In this document: positions 1 through 10,859 of the stretch, one piece after another
How the letters are laid out: each line of letters opens with the position of its first letter
Numbering within the stretch: the stretch's first letter is position 1
DNA from: Desmodesmus armatus
Taxonomy: Eukaryota > Chlorophyta > Chlorophyceae > Sphaeropleales > Scenedesmaceae
NCBI GenBank assembly: GCA_007449985.2
Contig: VIIQ02000010.1
Span: 1-64,000 of the forward strand
Length of the DNA stretch: 64,000 bases
Direction: 5' to 3'
Made by a program: the position numbers and the translations under genes
The notes under the pieces: model-generated
What the model was told of the DNA's origin: nothing
Database searches by the model: none
What the model saw: only the letters and a program-made list of their open reading frames with translations

Positions 1-14
1 ATGCAGAAGCTCAC

Positions 15-3000
15 CTTCCCCCCAGCTGCCTTTGGTCCCAGCTGCTGCTCCTGTATGGCCGTGTTGATGCTGCTGCTGCTGCACGACAGTGGCCGCACCC
101 ATGGCAGGCAAGAGCCCGCTATGGCTGAGCATTGCAGCGGCGACGCCTGCATTGGATAGATATTCATAAATGAAGCAGATGGACAGCATGCAAGGGGGGG
201 CATGCATGTGCATGTGGTTGCGTCTTGTTCAGTAGTGAGCACCACAGCTAGCATCTGTCCCCCAATGCGGTCTGCAAATCGTGCCCCTGCCATGCGTGCA
301 AGTACAGGTGGTTGCACAAGGTGACGTCGGCATGTCGACCATCCTGCAGTTGGCTGCAGTGCAGAGACAGCCGCAAATGCACGTTCAACTCTTGCGCCAA
401 CATTTTGCACCCACCTGAGCACCTGTGAAGCCATACCTGCACACAACCACGACAGCATCACACAGCAACAGACACAACACCTCAGATTATGCTCACAGTA
501 AGTCAGTCTTCACCACGCATGCTGCATGCCTTGCAACCACCCGCTCGCACCAGAGGCACAGTCTGCCTTGCTGTGTCACCTTCATCAAGCCAGCAGTGCA
601 ATATAATGTGGCCCTACCATATCCACACCCTCAGCCAGTATCTGTCGCCTACATGTTATGAAAATGCAGCCTACCAGTATATCAGTTACCACAGCATCAA
701 CGCTACTAGCACTATACGTTCCCCCCACTCAATTGCGTTTGCTGTCAGTTTGAGTGCCTTCTGCCGTCCGTCCAGCACCGCCACCCGGGCAGCCAGCTGG
801 TGGCTCAGCGCCACTGCAGCGCATCCTGCTGATGACCCCCCTGCAGCTCCTTCTGCTCACGCTGCACTCCCTTCAGCGTGGCTGCAAGGACACAACACAG
901 GGCATAGGTTGTGCAGTAGGGCTGTTGATTGAAAGGGTTGCGTGTAGCGCTCAAGGCAAGTGCGTCACCCAACCAGCTGGTCAGCATCGCTTGTGTCGAG
1001 GTCAAGACAGCACATGACGACAGCCATTCAATTCAAGTTGGTCACCAGCTGCAGAGGAGCACAGAGAGCTGCCAAGCTGAGAACACAAGACATGCACATC
1101 CTCCCATAAGCTGCGCACGCACCCGCCAGTAGTGCCAGCACTCCACCTTCCATGTCAAACAAATGCACATTTTTGGTGAGTATCTGCAGTGCTGCCAGCA
1201 GCAGCCTACATGCCTTCCTCAGCCTTGAACTTTAAGTTGACCCCATTTTGAAGTGCACCTGGCCAGCCATGGCTGTGTACGATATGTACCACGGAGTGGC
1301 TGCGGCATGACTCACCGCGTGTTGACGCGCGGGCTGACATGAGAGAGGCCAGGATTGCTGGCAGGATGCCCGCGCGCTGACCAGGCTTCAGGAAGGCGGC
1401 CCCTGTTGGTGTGATGGTGAGCTGATCCCGGTCCATCTGCTGCACATCATCTGCGGAGACGATGTGATGGTGTGCGTAGACACGCAGGATGTGTGTATGT
1501 GTGTGCGAGCATTGAACGTGAGTGTGTGTGCGTTGACACAAGTGTGTGTATCTGGGGAGGGGGTATATCAGAGGGTGTGAGGCAAGACTAGCTGGGATTG
1601 CATGGTCAAGGGCCTGGCTGTTGCTGCTGCTGCTGGCCAGCCAAACAGGCATCCTTGGAACCAAGCTGCTGCCACTTCAAGCATTCAGTGTCGGCAACCC
1701 TAGCTGCAATGCCTTTATGCTGAGCATCACGTCTATGATAGCCACCATGGTGATAAAGGCTATCAGCGCATTGAAACCTTCCATTTGCAGTGCCTCTGCA
1801 CTGCCTCCACACCCCGCACCCTTAACCCCACCCACCTGGGTGGACCAGTGTAGTGTAGCACAGGTTATACGCCCGATAGAGGCTGGGGTACAGCGAAGCA
1901 AAGTCACAGGTGGCCACTGGTGTGTGTGTACAGCCCCGCTGTCTTGTGCTCTATGGGGTGCATCAGGTAGGGTGACTCCACCAGCTGTACTGCATCCTGA
2001 CGACCCCCCAGGATGAACCCCTGACGGTGGGCTGAGCGCAGTAGCAGAGAGAGGGTGCGGATCATCTGCGCATTGTATGCCACCTGAGGGACACAGCACA
2101 GCACGACACAGCACAACTGACCGTCACGAGTTGCCACAGAGCTAGCCTTTCAAAGAGTCCATCCAAATCCTCGGGGGGGGGGGGGGGACAGGGGGGGGGG
2201 GGGGGGGGGGGGGCTGGGCATTGTAGGGTGACTCCACCAGCTGTACGCATCCTGACGACCCCCCAGGATGAACCCCTGGCGGTGGGCTGAGCGCAGTAGC
2301 AGAGAGAGGGTGCGAATCATCTGCGCATTGTATGCCACCTGAGGACACAGCACAGCACACCATAGCACACACAGATTGTCATGAACTGCCACAGAACTTT
2401 CTGTAAGCCAGTCTTGACACAGCAGTCCTTCAGTTTCAAAGTTCAGCAACGTCAGCAGCACGCTCACATGCAGCCCCCCCCCAGGCCCACCTGCTGCAGT
2501 GTAAGCCCCGTGGCGCATGCCATCTCAAGCTACCCTGCATTATCACCCCCACCACCTCCACCACAGCCCTGACATCCCCCCAACCCCCACCAACTCTATC
2601 AGCAGTGTCAGCATCCACACCCACATGCAGCACCATCATCAGCAGTGTCAGCCCCCCCCCCTTCACACACACCTGGTCCAGTGTGAGCCCCGTTGCTCGT
2701 GCCATCTCAAAGCTCTCAGGCACACTGGCCAGCCGCTGCATCAGGCCCAACACAGCACCACAGCGCGACAGACCGTAGCGTGCCAACCGCAGCGCAGCAC
2801 GCACAGCAGGCACCTGGGGCAGGCAGTAAGTGTCACACATGTAGTCCAAGTGTGAGTATCATGGGTTTGGACACAAGCAGCTGCGCTGCCGGTCTGTTGA
2901 CCAGAGCGGAGGCAGGGGAAACAGCAAACCAACAAGCACGCAAGCTGGCCGTTTCCACTTGAGACGCTCTAGCCCTGGGTGCCTGGCCTTCCCGGAAAGC

Positions 3001-4788
3001 GCCTGCCTTCCAGTCAGGTCGTTCGCTGCACCCTTACCGAGGTGGGTGGATATAGGGGGGGGGTCTTACCAGCTGGCTATACGTGCAGGTGATTACCCCT
3101 GTGTACCCCCCCCCCTCCTGGGACTGACCCCACCCTTCAAAGCTAGCTCACCCTCCCCCCCCCTCCGCCCCCAGGTACTAGGGCCTCAGACAGCAAATAA
3201 GCAATCGCATTCGGTGGACCTGGCGCAACGCTGTCCTACTCACACAACCCCAAGCAATCGCATTCGGTGGACCTGGCACAACGCTGTCCTACTCACACCA
3301 CCCCACCACATGCTGGTATTGATTGCTGCACCCCCCCCCTTACCCCCCCCCCCCCCCCCCCCCCCCGTATCCCCCCCCCCTCCCCCCCCCCCCGTAACCC
3401 CGCCCCCCCAAACCGCATGACCCCAAGGTACCTGGGCCTCAGACACCTCCTGGGCACTGCCGGGTGTGCTGCTGCCTGCGGGAGCCGCAGCAGGGTGCTG
3501 CTGCTGCTGCTGCTGGGGTGCTGCTGGTGCTGTGGCAAGCTGCTGGTGCAGGCCAGCGATGACGTGTGCCGGCAGGATCTGTGGGTGGCAGCAGCAACAA
3601 TGGTGGCAGCGATAGTGGCAGCAGTGTGTATATACAGAGAGTGTGTTGGCACACCCCCTCATCCGCCCTGTAGTTCATTGTGAACCTGTCTGCAAGTGAC
3701 AACTTCGGGCCAAGGACCGGGCTGCTGGCGCCCAAAGCTTCACTTACACAGCACAAACCAGGTGCCAGGGGGGGGGGGGGGGGGGGGGGCATGTGACAAG
3801 CAAACACACCACACACTTGCTGCAAGAACAAGGGCAACCGCACAGCAGACGCATGTAGCCTGATTTTCTCTCAAGAAATGCTTTGCAGAAGAATCTGGCT
3901 GAACAGCAGGGTAAGCTTACAACACACACCCTATTCTCTGAAGCAGCTGGGTTGCAGTATCCCTGCTTGCACAACCTGCAGTAGCACCCCTACTTCCCCC
4001 ACGTGTTGGTTGTGTAACAGGGGAAGCAGGCGGGGGGGGGGGGGAGGAGGGCAGGGACAACGCACGGCACGCCTTCCAGGCAAACCTTGATGGCGTTGAT
4101 TGAAGGCCCCCAAACCCATCCACCCACACCCCATCCCGTCGCACCCCCCCCCCCCCCCCCCCGCCACCCACTCTCACCCGCCCACCCACACCAGATCCCC
4201 CCCCCCCCCAAAACCCCCCACTGACCCCCCCCCCCCCCCCCGACCCCGCTGCCACCCACCTCCAGTGTGAGGTCCAGCAGTGACTGGCAGCAGTCCACTA
4301 GGGAGAAGGTGGCCAGGGACTGACCCGTCAACACCTGAGGGGGGGGGGGAGTGCAGGGCAGCCAGCACACGGGCATCAGATTCACCATCTGCTTTCTGTG
4401 GCCACACACGCAGGGGTGCAGCACTTGAATCACGCATGATGCTCTATGCCGGCATACCTCCCCAATGCCCCCCCCCCCTGTGCGCACGCATCGCAATTAC
4501 ACACATACCCCCACCTGCGCACCGCAGAAAACATGCACTGCAGCCCCCCCTCCCCAAAAAGACAACACACACTGCATCCTCTTCACCCTGCCTCTTCTCC
4601 CCCTTCCACAAGCCACGCACTCTGCACGTTCTCCCCCCCCCCCCCCCACACACACACAGACACTCTCACCTGTCTCAGCACGTCGTACACCATGCGTCCC
4701 GCCAGCCCGTCTGCCCTGAATGTCTCCTGGTTGCTGGTGGAGGCCATGCGGCTCTGACTCTTCACCCACGCAACACTGACGCACGATG

Positions 4789-4824
<36 letters not shown>

Positions 4825-7820
4825 AGCCATCCAGGGGTGTGGACAAGCAGGGGTTCGTAAGGTGTTCCTCCGGAGGTTCCTCTCTAACCGTTGGGCACAG
4901 ATGACTGCCAAGAAGTCGCTAGTGTTGCTGTCAGCTGGTGTTGATTGGTATGTCAGTGGCCTTGCTGACACCTGGGTAGATCCGCACACATCTATTGCGC
5001 AGGCTTACCTGCGCTCAGCCTCCACCCACCCACCAATTCATCCGGGCCCTCTCCGTCCCCCCCCCCCTCTTCCCGGCCTCCCGCCTCCCGCCGGCCCCTC
5101 CCCCTCCCACAAACTCTCCGCCCCCTCCCTGCCCCCAGCCCTTCCCCGCTTTCCCCCCGCTACGATCTCCTCCCTCCCCCCCCCCAGCTTTCACCACCCC
5201 CCAGCACCCCACCTGTACTGCACCACTGACTTAGTCACCAGTGGCTTGCAGAAGCGTCCCGCAGCTCGTGACAGGAATGCGCTGCCACCATCAACCTGCA
5301 GTGCAGCAAAGCGTGCTGCAAGCACACCCAGGTTGTCACGAACCTACAGCAGCACACAGGGATTTCCGGCAGCACATTGTGACATGTGTTGACACAGAGT
5401 GTGCATCCAGCAGTGTGTCGGAATCCACTTTACTGGATTAGCTTGTCATCTTGCGGCTGGTCATCATGACATCCACCTACTGCATATGCAATGCAGGTGT
5501 CAGCACATGCAGAGCGCTTTGACATGCCTGCCCACATGCACATTCTCTGCTGACACATTGCCACACACACGTTTCATGGTGTGCTTGCATCAACAGCGCC
5601 CATTTCAACCATGGCCGACTTGCTTCTAGTACATCTGGCAACTGTTGTGCAACTGCTGCTGCTGCTGCTGCTGCATTACTAACAACCTATTGACAAAATG
5701 GCATACAGGTGTGCATTGCCAGTGTGAAAACGGGACAAAAAGAAACCCACCTGGAACACCACATACCCATCCGGGTCCTGTTCCAGCACCCAGTCCCTCC
5801 AGGCTGTCAGCAGCTCCCTCTCACTGCCGCACAGCACCACACACACACCCTCAACACACAACTCACCAGGCAACCCACCACACCCCCCAGCACTGCCAAG
5901 CAAAAACACCACCTTACTGCTGCCACGGCAGCCGCCGCCATTGCTGCCACTGCTGCCGGCGGCTGCTGTAGTGTCACTAGCTGCGCCAGCAGCAGCAGCA
6001 GCATCCCCCGCAGGTGCCAGATCTGCTGTCTGTGCACCCCCCTGTGCTCTGCTGCTTCGACCACCACCACCACCACCGACATCATTACTGCTGCTGCTGC
6101 TGCTTGTGTGTGTGATCTGGCAGGAGATAGCGACAATGGGGTCTGTCTGTGGGTTAGTGCTGCGGTCGCTGCCGTCTGCTGGTGCCAGCAGCACATCCAG
6201 CACCAGCAGCTTGAGGGGGAGGATGTCACCAGCAGCGGCAGCGGCGGCCGCTGACTGAAGGGCGGGGGGCAGCGGAGACAGCTGGGACAACGCCTGGGGG
6301 GGGGGGGGGGTGGTAGAGGTGGCAAGTCAGCAACAGCATGAGGCAGCAGTGTGAGGAACAAAGACAGTGAAGGATACTGACGTGGGCCCGGGCGGGGGGG
6401 GGGGGGGGGATGACGGAGCCTCCGCTTCCCTGAGGGAAAGGAGGCGAGCAGCAGCAGCAGCAGCAGTAGGAGGAGGCAGGGTGACTCATCAGAGATAGTG
6501 AAGGGCAGTCTGGTAGGCAGGTGTGTGTATGTGAACAGCACAGCAGGCAAGCGAGCCAAGCCAAACGGGGGGAGGGGCCAAACGTGGGGAGTCTGTCAGT
6601 GAAGCATCAAGTGCCGGTCAGAGTCTGCCAACTAGTCGCGTGCTATTGATTGCGTGCTACTGATTGATGAGCCTTTTGTTGGCTCCCCAAACGGGCGATG
6701 TTCTGTGTAACATCCAATTACTGATTACAAGACAAAAGCTGAACACAAACCCCGCCCCTTCAAACCTGCCATACTCCCTCAACCCGTCATTCTCCAGCCC
6801 CCTTCTCCCCCCCCCCTCCCCAGCCTGACCCCCCCCCTCCCAATCCCCCCTCCCCCCTGTCCCCCACAATTCCCCCTCACCCTGTTCCCCTGCACCTCAC
6901 CTGAGGCCTCCAGTCGTGTTGTGCCAGCTGTGTTGCGTCTGGTGTGAGGCTGTGCAGACACCTCCAGCTGCACACAACCTCAACACAACAGCTGCTGCGC
7001 CTGCTGCTGTCACCCTCAGGAACAACCTGCCACAACACACCATCACCCCCACCCCCCTCACCACCACCAACACCAACACCAGCAGCACTGCTAGTGGCCC
7101 CAGTGTGTTGGCTGCTGGAGGGAAGGTCTTGTGAGGGTGCCAGTGTGAGTGTTGGTGTGGTGTTGGTGGTGTTGGTGTTGCGCTGTGTGTGTGTGGGAGT
7201 GGTGTTGTGTGAGGGGCAGGCCCACAACCAGGAGCCACCAGAGAGGGAGGTGTCAGATAGGAATCGCATCACCAGCTTCACCTGTGGAAGCAGCAGCAGC
7301 AGCAGCAACAGTAGCAGCAGCAGTAGCAGTGGCAGTGGCAGTGGCAGGGACATATAGATTCAATTGAGTACGGGCTTGATGGAGTGGAGCACAGTGCAGC
7401 AGTTCAAGTGATCAGGTGGAATGGACAGCATCCTCTGTCTGAGGTAGGTAGTACACAGAGTGGCAAGAGCTGCTGCTGGGTGCATGTACAGGGACAAGCA
7501 GACAATCAAATGGCATATAACACACCTGTCCTACCCAATACCACAACCCTGACACAATAGGGAAAGGGCACATGTTGACAGAATGTGCTCCCGACACTTC
7601 AAGAACGTGCCCCCCACCGCCCCCCCCCCCCCCCCCCCAACCCACCCACCCACCATCCACCCCCCACATACACACACTCCACAAACACACACCCCTCAGG
7701 CCGGTATCGCTCACGTCAGCCTCGTAGGCCATAGTGCCCGTGTGCCGCCAGGTGAAGCCTGACAGCCCCCCTGAGATGATCTTCTCAACAGCTGCTGCGG
7801 CACGCTTGGCAGAGGTCCCT

Positions 7821-7868
<48 letters not shown>

Positions 7869-8997
7869 GCCCATCATGGCCTTGCCAGTGTAGGCAGCCT
7901 CACACTGTGTCAGTCTCAAACATCAGGGAGTCGGTCCCACCTGGTAACCCAAGGTTGCGCCATTGACATGATAAGTGGCATTTGCAGCATGGCAGGCAGT
8001 GGTGCTGCAGCCTGGCAGTGGTGCTACAACCTGGGAGTGGCGCTACAGCCTAGCAGCAGCGCTACAGCCAGGGAGTGGTGCTACAGCCTGGCAGCAGCGC
8101 TACAGCCAGGGAGTGGTGCTACAGCCTGGCAGCAGCGCTACAGCCAGGGAGTGATGCTACAGCCTGGGAGTGGTGCTACAGCCTGGCCGCAGCGCTACAG
8201 CCTGGCAGCTGTGCTACAGCCTGGGAGTGGTGCTACAGCCCCACCTGGTTTGATAAATGCCTGTATGTACGGCAGGCCTTCAGGCTGTGTAGGTCTGTAG
8301 TACATGATGGGGGCCAGCTGAAGAACCACGAGGGACTGAAGGGACTGCTCATCAGGAAGCCTGGGAGGGGGGGGGGAGGGGGGCAGGGGAACGGCCACCG
8401 AGGAGGGGCCAGAATGGTTGATGCTGAGAGCGTGGGTGCGTCTAGATGCCTTGTATTCCCTTCAGATGCACCACAGGCTGCAGAAGATGGCAATGCAGGG
8501 CCACCACATGCCCACACACAAGTACATGCATGAGACTGGACGGCTTGCGGCGCCCCTCTTGCCTCCTGTGACAGTGCGTGGTTGCAGCTGCTGCGATTGC
8601 ACTGGCACTAGATTAGGGGGCAACATAGCACCGGAGCTGCTGCATTGACTGCTGCTTCATACAAGGTGAAACCCACCTACCCACCATCACGTCATGTTGC
8701 ACCTCACCTGCCGTTGATCGCCCTGCGCAGCCGCTGCAGGTCCTGCTGCTGCATATCGTGAAGCTCCTGAGTATCTCTATTCACCACGTGGGGGCACGGT
8801 ATGAAAAAGTATGGCTGGTAGTCTGGACAGCGCAGGAGAACTGTCTGCTGCTTGCTGCCCCCATTTCCATCTGCAGTGAGGCCCCACAGCAGCAGCGTGC
8901 CATTTGGTTCCTCCTCGACATCTATCAACATCACTGCGAGCCCGGAGGCTGCAGGATCATCGAGCTGGTCCAGCCTGGGGCGTTTTGCAGGATGCAT
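15..8997 (-). CDS. DNA polymerase delta catalytic subunit-like protein, degenerate exonuclease, 3' end beyond window
   Basis: Fifteen minus-strand exons align in order with POLD1 family B polymerases: 8708-8997 (ATG at 8995-8997), 8245-8360, 7715-7818, about 7220-7281, 6901-7026, 5751-6293, 5213-5343, 4670-4775, 4260-4334, 3432-3578, 2673-2813, 1836-2083, 1316-1450, 718-881 and 15-146. Most phases match across introns; exon 4's donor is unclear (a GC donor or another frame break). Recognisable blocks are the N-terminal domain, the exonuclease fold, EMARATG, polymerase motif A (DFASLYPS, then NLCYTTL, a delta-type signature), [11 protein letters not shown] and [14 protein letters not shown]. 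Motif C would lie past the left edge. Exo I reads LDVLL instead of FDIEC, Exo II lacks its Asp, Exo III reads YGLSR instead of YxxxD, and motif B reads NAIEWG instead of NSxYG. Frame breaks lie near 1930 and in exon 718-881. It could be a decayed or divergent paralogue; the family assignment is firm, function is not. Confidence 0.8.
1967..2360 (-). repeat. Tandemly duplicated polymerase exon start (two copies)
   Basis: Positions 1967-2105 and 2223-2360 are near-identical direct copies covering the 3' splice site (CTCAG then GTGGC on the minus strand) and the first ~115 coding bases of one polymerase exon. The copy at 2223-2360 lacks one base (CTGTACGCAT against CTGTACTGCAT in the other copy), so its frame breaks and it runs into a poly-C tract. 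The copy at 1967-2105 continues in frame toward motif A and is the likely functional exon; the other looks like a pseudo-exon with an intact acceptor that could compete in splicing. Confidence 0.85.
2173..2213. repeat. Poly-G tracts (poly-C on the coding strand)
   Basis: Two G runs (about 15 and 23 bases) are separated by ACA, between the two copies of the duplicated polymerase exon. Similar runs of C or G occur at 3341-3400, 3768-3790, 4143-4160 and 4222-4240 in other introns of this gene. They may form G-quadruplexes and are typical places for assembly length errors. Confidence 0.8.
3200..3300. repeat. Two-copy tandem repeat, ~53-bp period, in a polymerase intron
   Basis: The string beginning GCAATCGCATTCGGTGGACC occurs at 3201 and again at 3254 and continues with almost the same sequence to about 3300. 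It lies in the intron before exon 2673-2813. No coding role is seen. Confidence 0.8.
7822..7867. repeat. (CAG)n microsatellite directly at a 3' splice site
   Basis: About 15 uninterrupted CAG units on the plus strand read as (CTG)n on the coding strand and end in the CTGCAG acceptor of polymerase exon 7715-7818. The repeat therefore stands in for the usual polypyrimidine tract. Confidence 0.85.
8004..8240. repeat. 19-bp minisatellite in a polymerase intron
   Basis: About 12 head-to-tail 19-bp units follow the pattern GCTACAGCC(T/A)GG(C/G)AG plus a variable four-base linker (TGGT or CAGC). The array sits between exons 8245-8360 and 7715-7818. It can be read open in more than one frame, giving spurious repetitive ORFs. 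Confidence 0.9.
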
Positions 8998-10859
8998 GAT
9001 GATACTGTTCACAGAAATATGTTGCCGACTATTCCAGCGTCGCAGAGGCAGGTAATTAATACAGCCGCGTTTCTTAATCAAGGTGTACTTGAATGAAAAT
9101 GATTCGCTCACCACTCCAGGTCCAATGTTAGTCATGATGACGTTGCCTGCTGCGCTTCCACACACCCCATCATAAAGAGCCCAAGTTCATGAGTCTCTGC
9201 AGCAGGCGAAGCAGTGTTGATCAGTTCACGAGCAGAACACGAGCAGAACACGAGCACAAAAGATTCAGAGCCACAGGGATTTGTACTGTATAGTGCTGTC
9301 ACACGTACTGCTTTTGTAGTCTCACAGCGGCCAGCCTGTTTCGCACGGTTGCAAGACCCATGCTCACGGTGCAACCTCTTTGAATTCTGGTGAACCGTCC
9401 TGAAGCAGACCATTGCTTACGGCTTTCACAGGGGTCTGACAGGGGCAGCTGTAGCAATGCATGCTGAGTTTGACTTACAACGCCTTCATCACATGTTGGC
9501 TTGCAAATGCCATGTTGTGGTGAGGATACATTCTTGGGTGCTGCTCTGACGCTGTACATGTGCTGTCTGCCTGCCTGGCTGCCTGCCTCAGATCTTGCTG
9601 GCCATGCCGCACATGGCAGGCAAAAGATGACTAACAGTGCTGCTGCTGCTGCCGTGCCCCCAAGCTAACTGCCACTTGTGGCTACAGAGCAAGCTGCACT
9701 GTTTGGCGCACACTTATGCCAGCCATGTTCATTGCCCAGATTGTTACACTCGAACAAAACAACGACAGAAGAAGAGACAAAACAGTTGCCAACAGTGTGC
9801 CATGCGCATGTGCTGTGCGGTACACACTTCCATGACTGAGCTGCAGGTTTTGATGAGCCCTGTCAAGATATGTTCTTGATGAGATCAATCATAGGGACTC
9901 AATCCTTGTTACCCCCAACCAATGACAGGACAACTCATTGAGTGGCCCAACGCAGTCGGGATCCCACTGAGAAATCACTCTGATGCATCACCCTGACTCT
10001 TCATGGTGAGATTCACACCTGTGCAACTGAGCCACCCTGGACAAGGACAAGCCTACACTCTACACTCAGGAGCTCTGTCCATTGATCAAAAGCTTTCTTG
10101 AAAGCTTGCAAGACAGACAGAATACTCAACAGCAGAAAGAGATGACAAATGACCCTCACTCTTCATGGTGAAATTCAGACATCTGCACTTCATCCTTCTA
10201 CCTTGGCTAACAACGTGCCTGCACTCAGCTCTGTCCATCTCAAGCCATCCAAAGCTAAATGCAAGGCAGGCAGATATACTCACCAACATAAAGAGATGAC
10301 TGATCGAGCCACAGCACAACCCTCACTCTTCATGGTGAAATTCACACCTCTGCACCTGAGCTTCCTTGGCCAACGGCATGCCTGCACTCAAATGGTGCAG
10401 GCTCAGTCCATCAAAGCTTGCAAGTCAAGCAGAATCTCTCACCACAAAAGAGATGACTGAACGAGCTCCCGCAAATATTGACACAAGTGTCAACTCTGGC
10501 AACGCCAGCCAGCTGGTCTGCATGTTGCCACAGTCCTTCCTGCACCAACTACTGCTACTCAACTTATTGTGCAAACTACAACAAGACTACAACAACGTGC
10601 AACCAACATCATCTTCCCTTTCAGACTGTACACTCAGCACACAGGTGCGTGCACACGATAGACCTGGAATGCAGGCCAACCCATGCATGCAGCTTGTACA
10701 GCTGAAACAGATACCAACATCAGACAACATCAGCCCACAAACAGTGCAAGCCCAGCCTGCATAAGTTGCATGCCATGCAATGGTTCCTCAACCAACACTG
10801 CAGACAGCATCATCGCAGGCACACACTGCACCTGTTATCCAACAACCTCACATCGGACC
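8998..10859. other. Intergenic interval between the polymerase and LPMO genes
   Basis: No supported exon was found here. It should hold the polymerase promoter (right of 8997) and the 3' UTR of the LPMO gene (left of 10860). Apart from the ~165-bp repeats listed separately, there is a short run of GAGCAGAACAC copies near 9230-9255. Confidence 0.6.
9991..10465. repeat. Three diverged tandem copies of a ~165-bp unit
   Basis: Units start at about 9991, 10153 and 10320, each beginning CCCT(G/C)ACTCTTCATGGTGA and containing CCTGCACTCA and AAAGAGATGAC blocks. Copies differ by substitutions and small indels, and no long frame is shared by all three. They look like non-coding satellite-type or transposon-remnant repeats downstream of the LPMO gene. 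Confidence 0.85.

Noticed and set aside
2150..2518. Pro-rich minus-strand frames near the duplicated exon
   Set aside because: They arise from poly-C tracts and the frame-broken exon copy, not from a functional coding sequence.
5807..6559. Minus-strand 250-codon frame with poly-Leu/Pro
   Set aside because: It is the out-of-frame reading of CAG and C runs; the conserved polymerase frame in the same stretch is the neighbouring one.
8004..8240. CRISPR-like array
   Set aside because: Units are 19-bp head-to-tail repeats without unique spacers, inside a eukaryotic intron.
15..8997. Polymerase gene as an integrated giant-virus (NCLDV) DNA polymerase
   Set aside because: It has at least 14 spliceosomal introns with conserved phases and host-like low-complexity inserts, and no viral neighbours; a cellular delta-type origin fits better.
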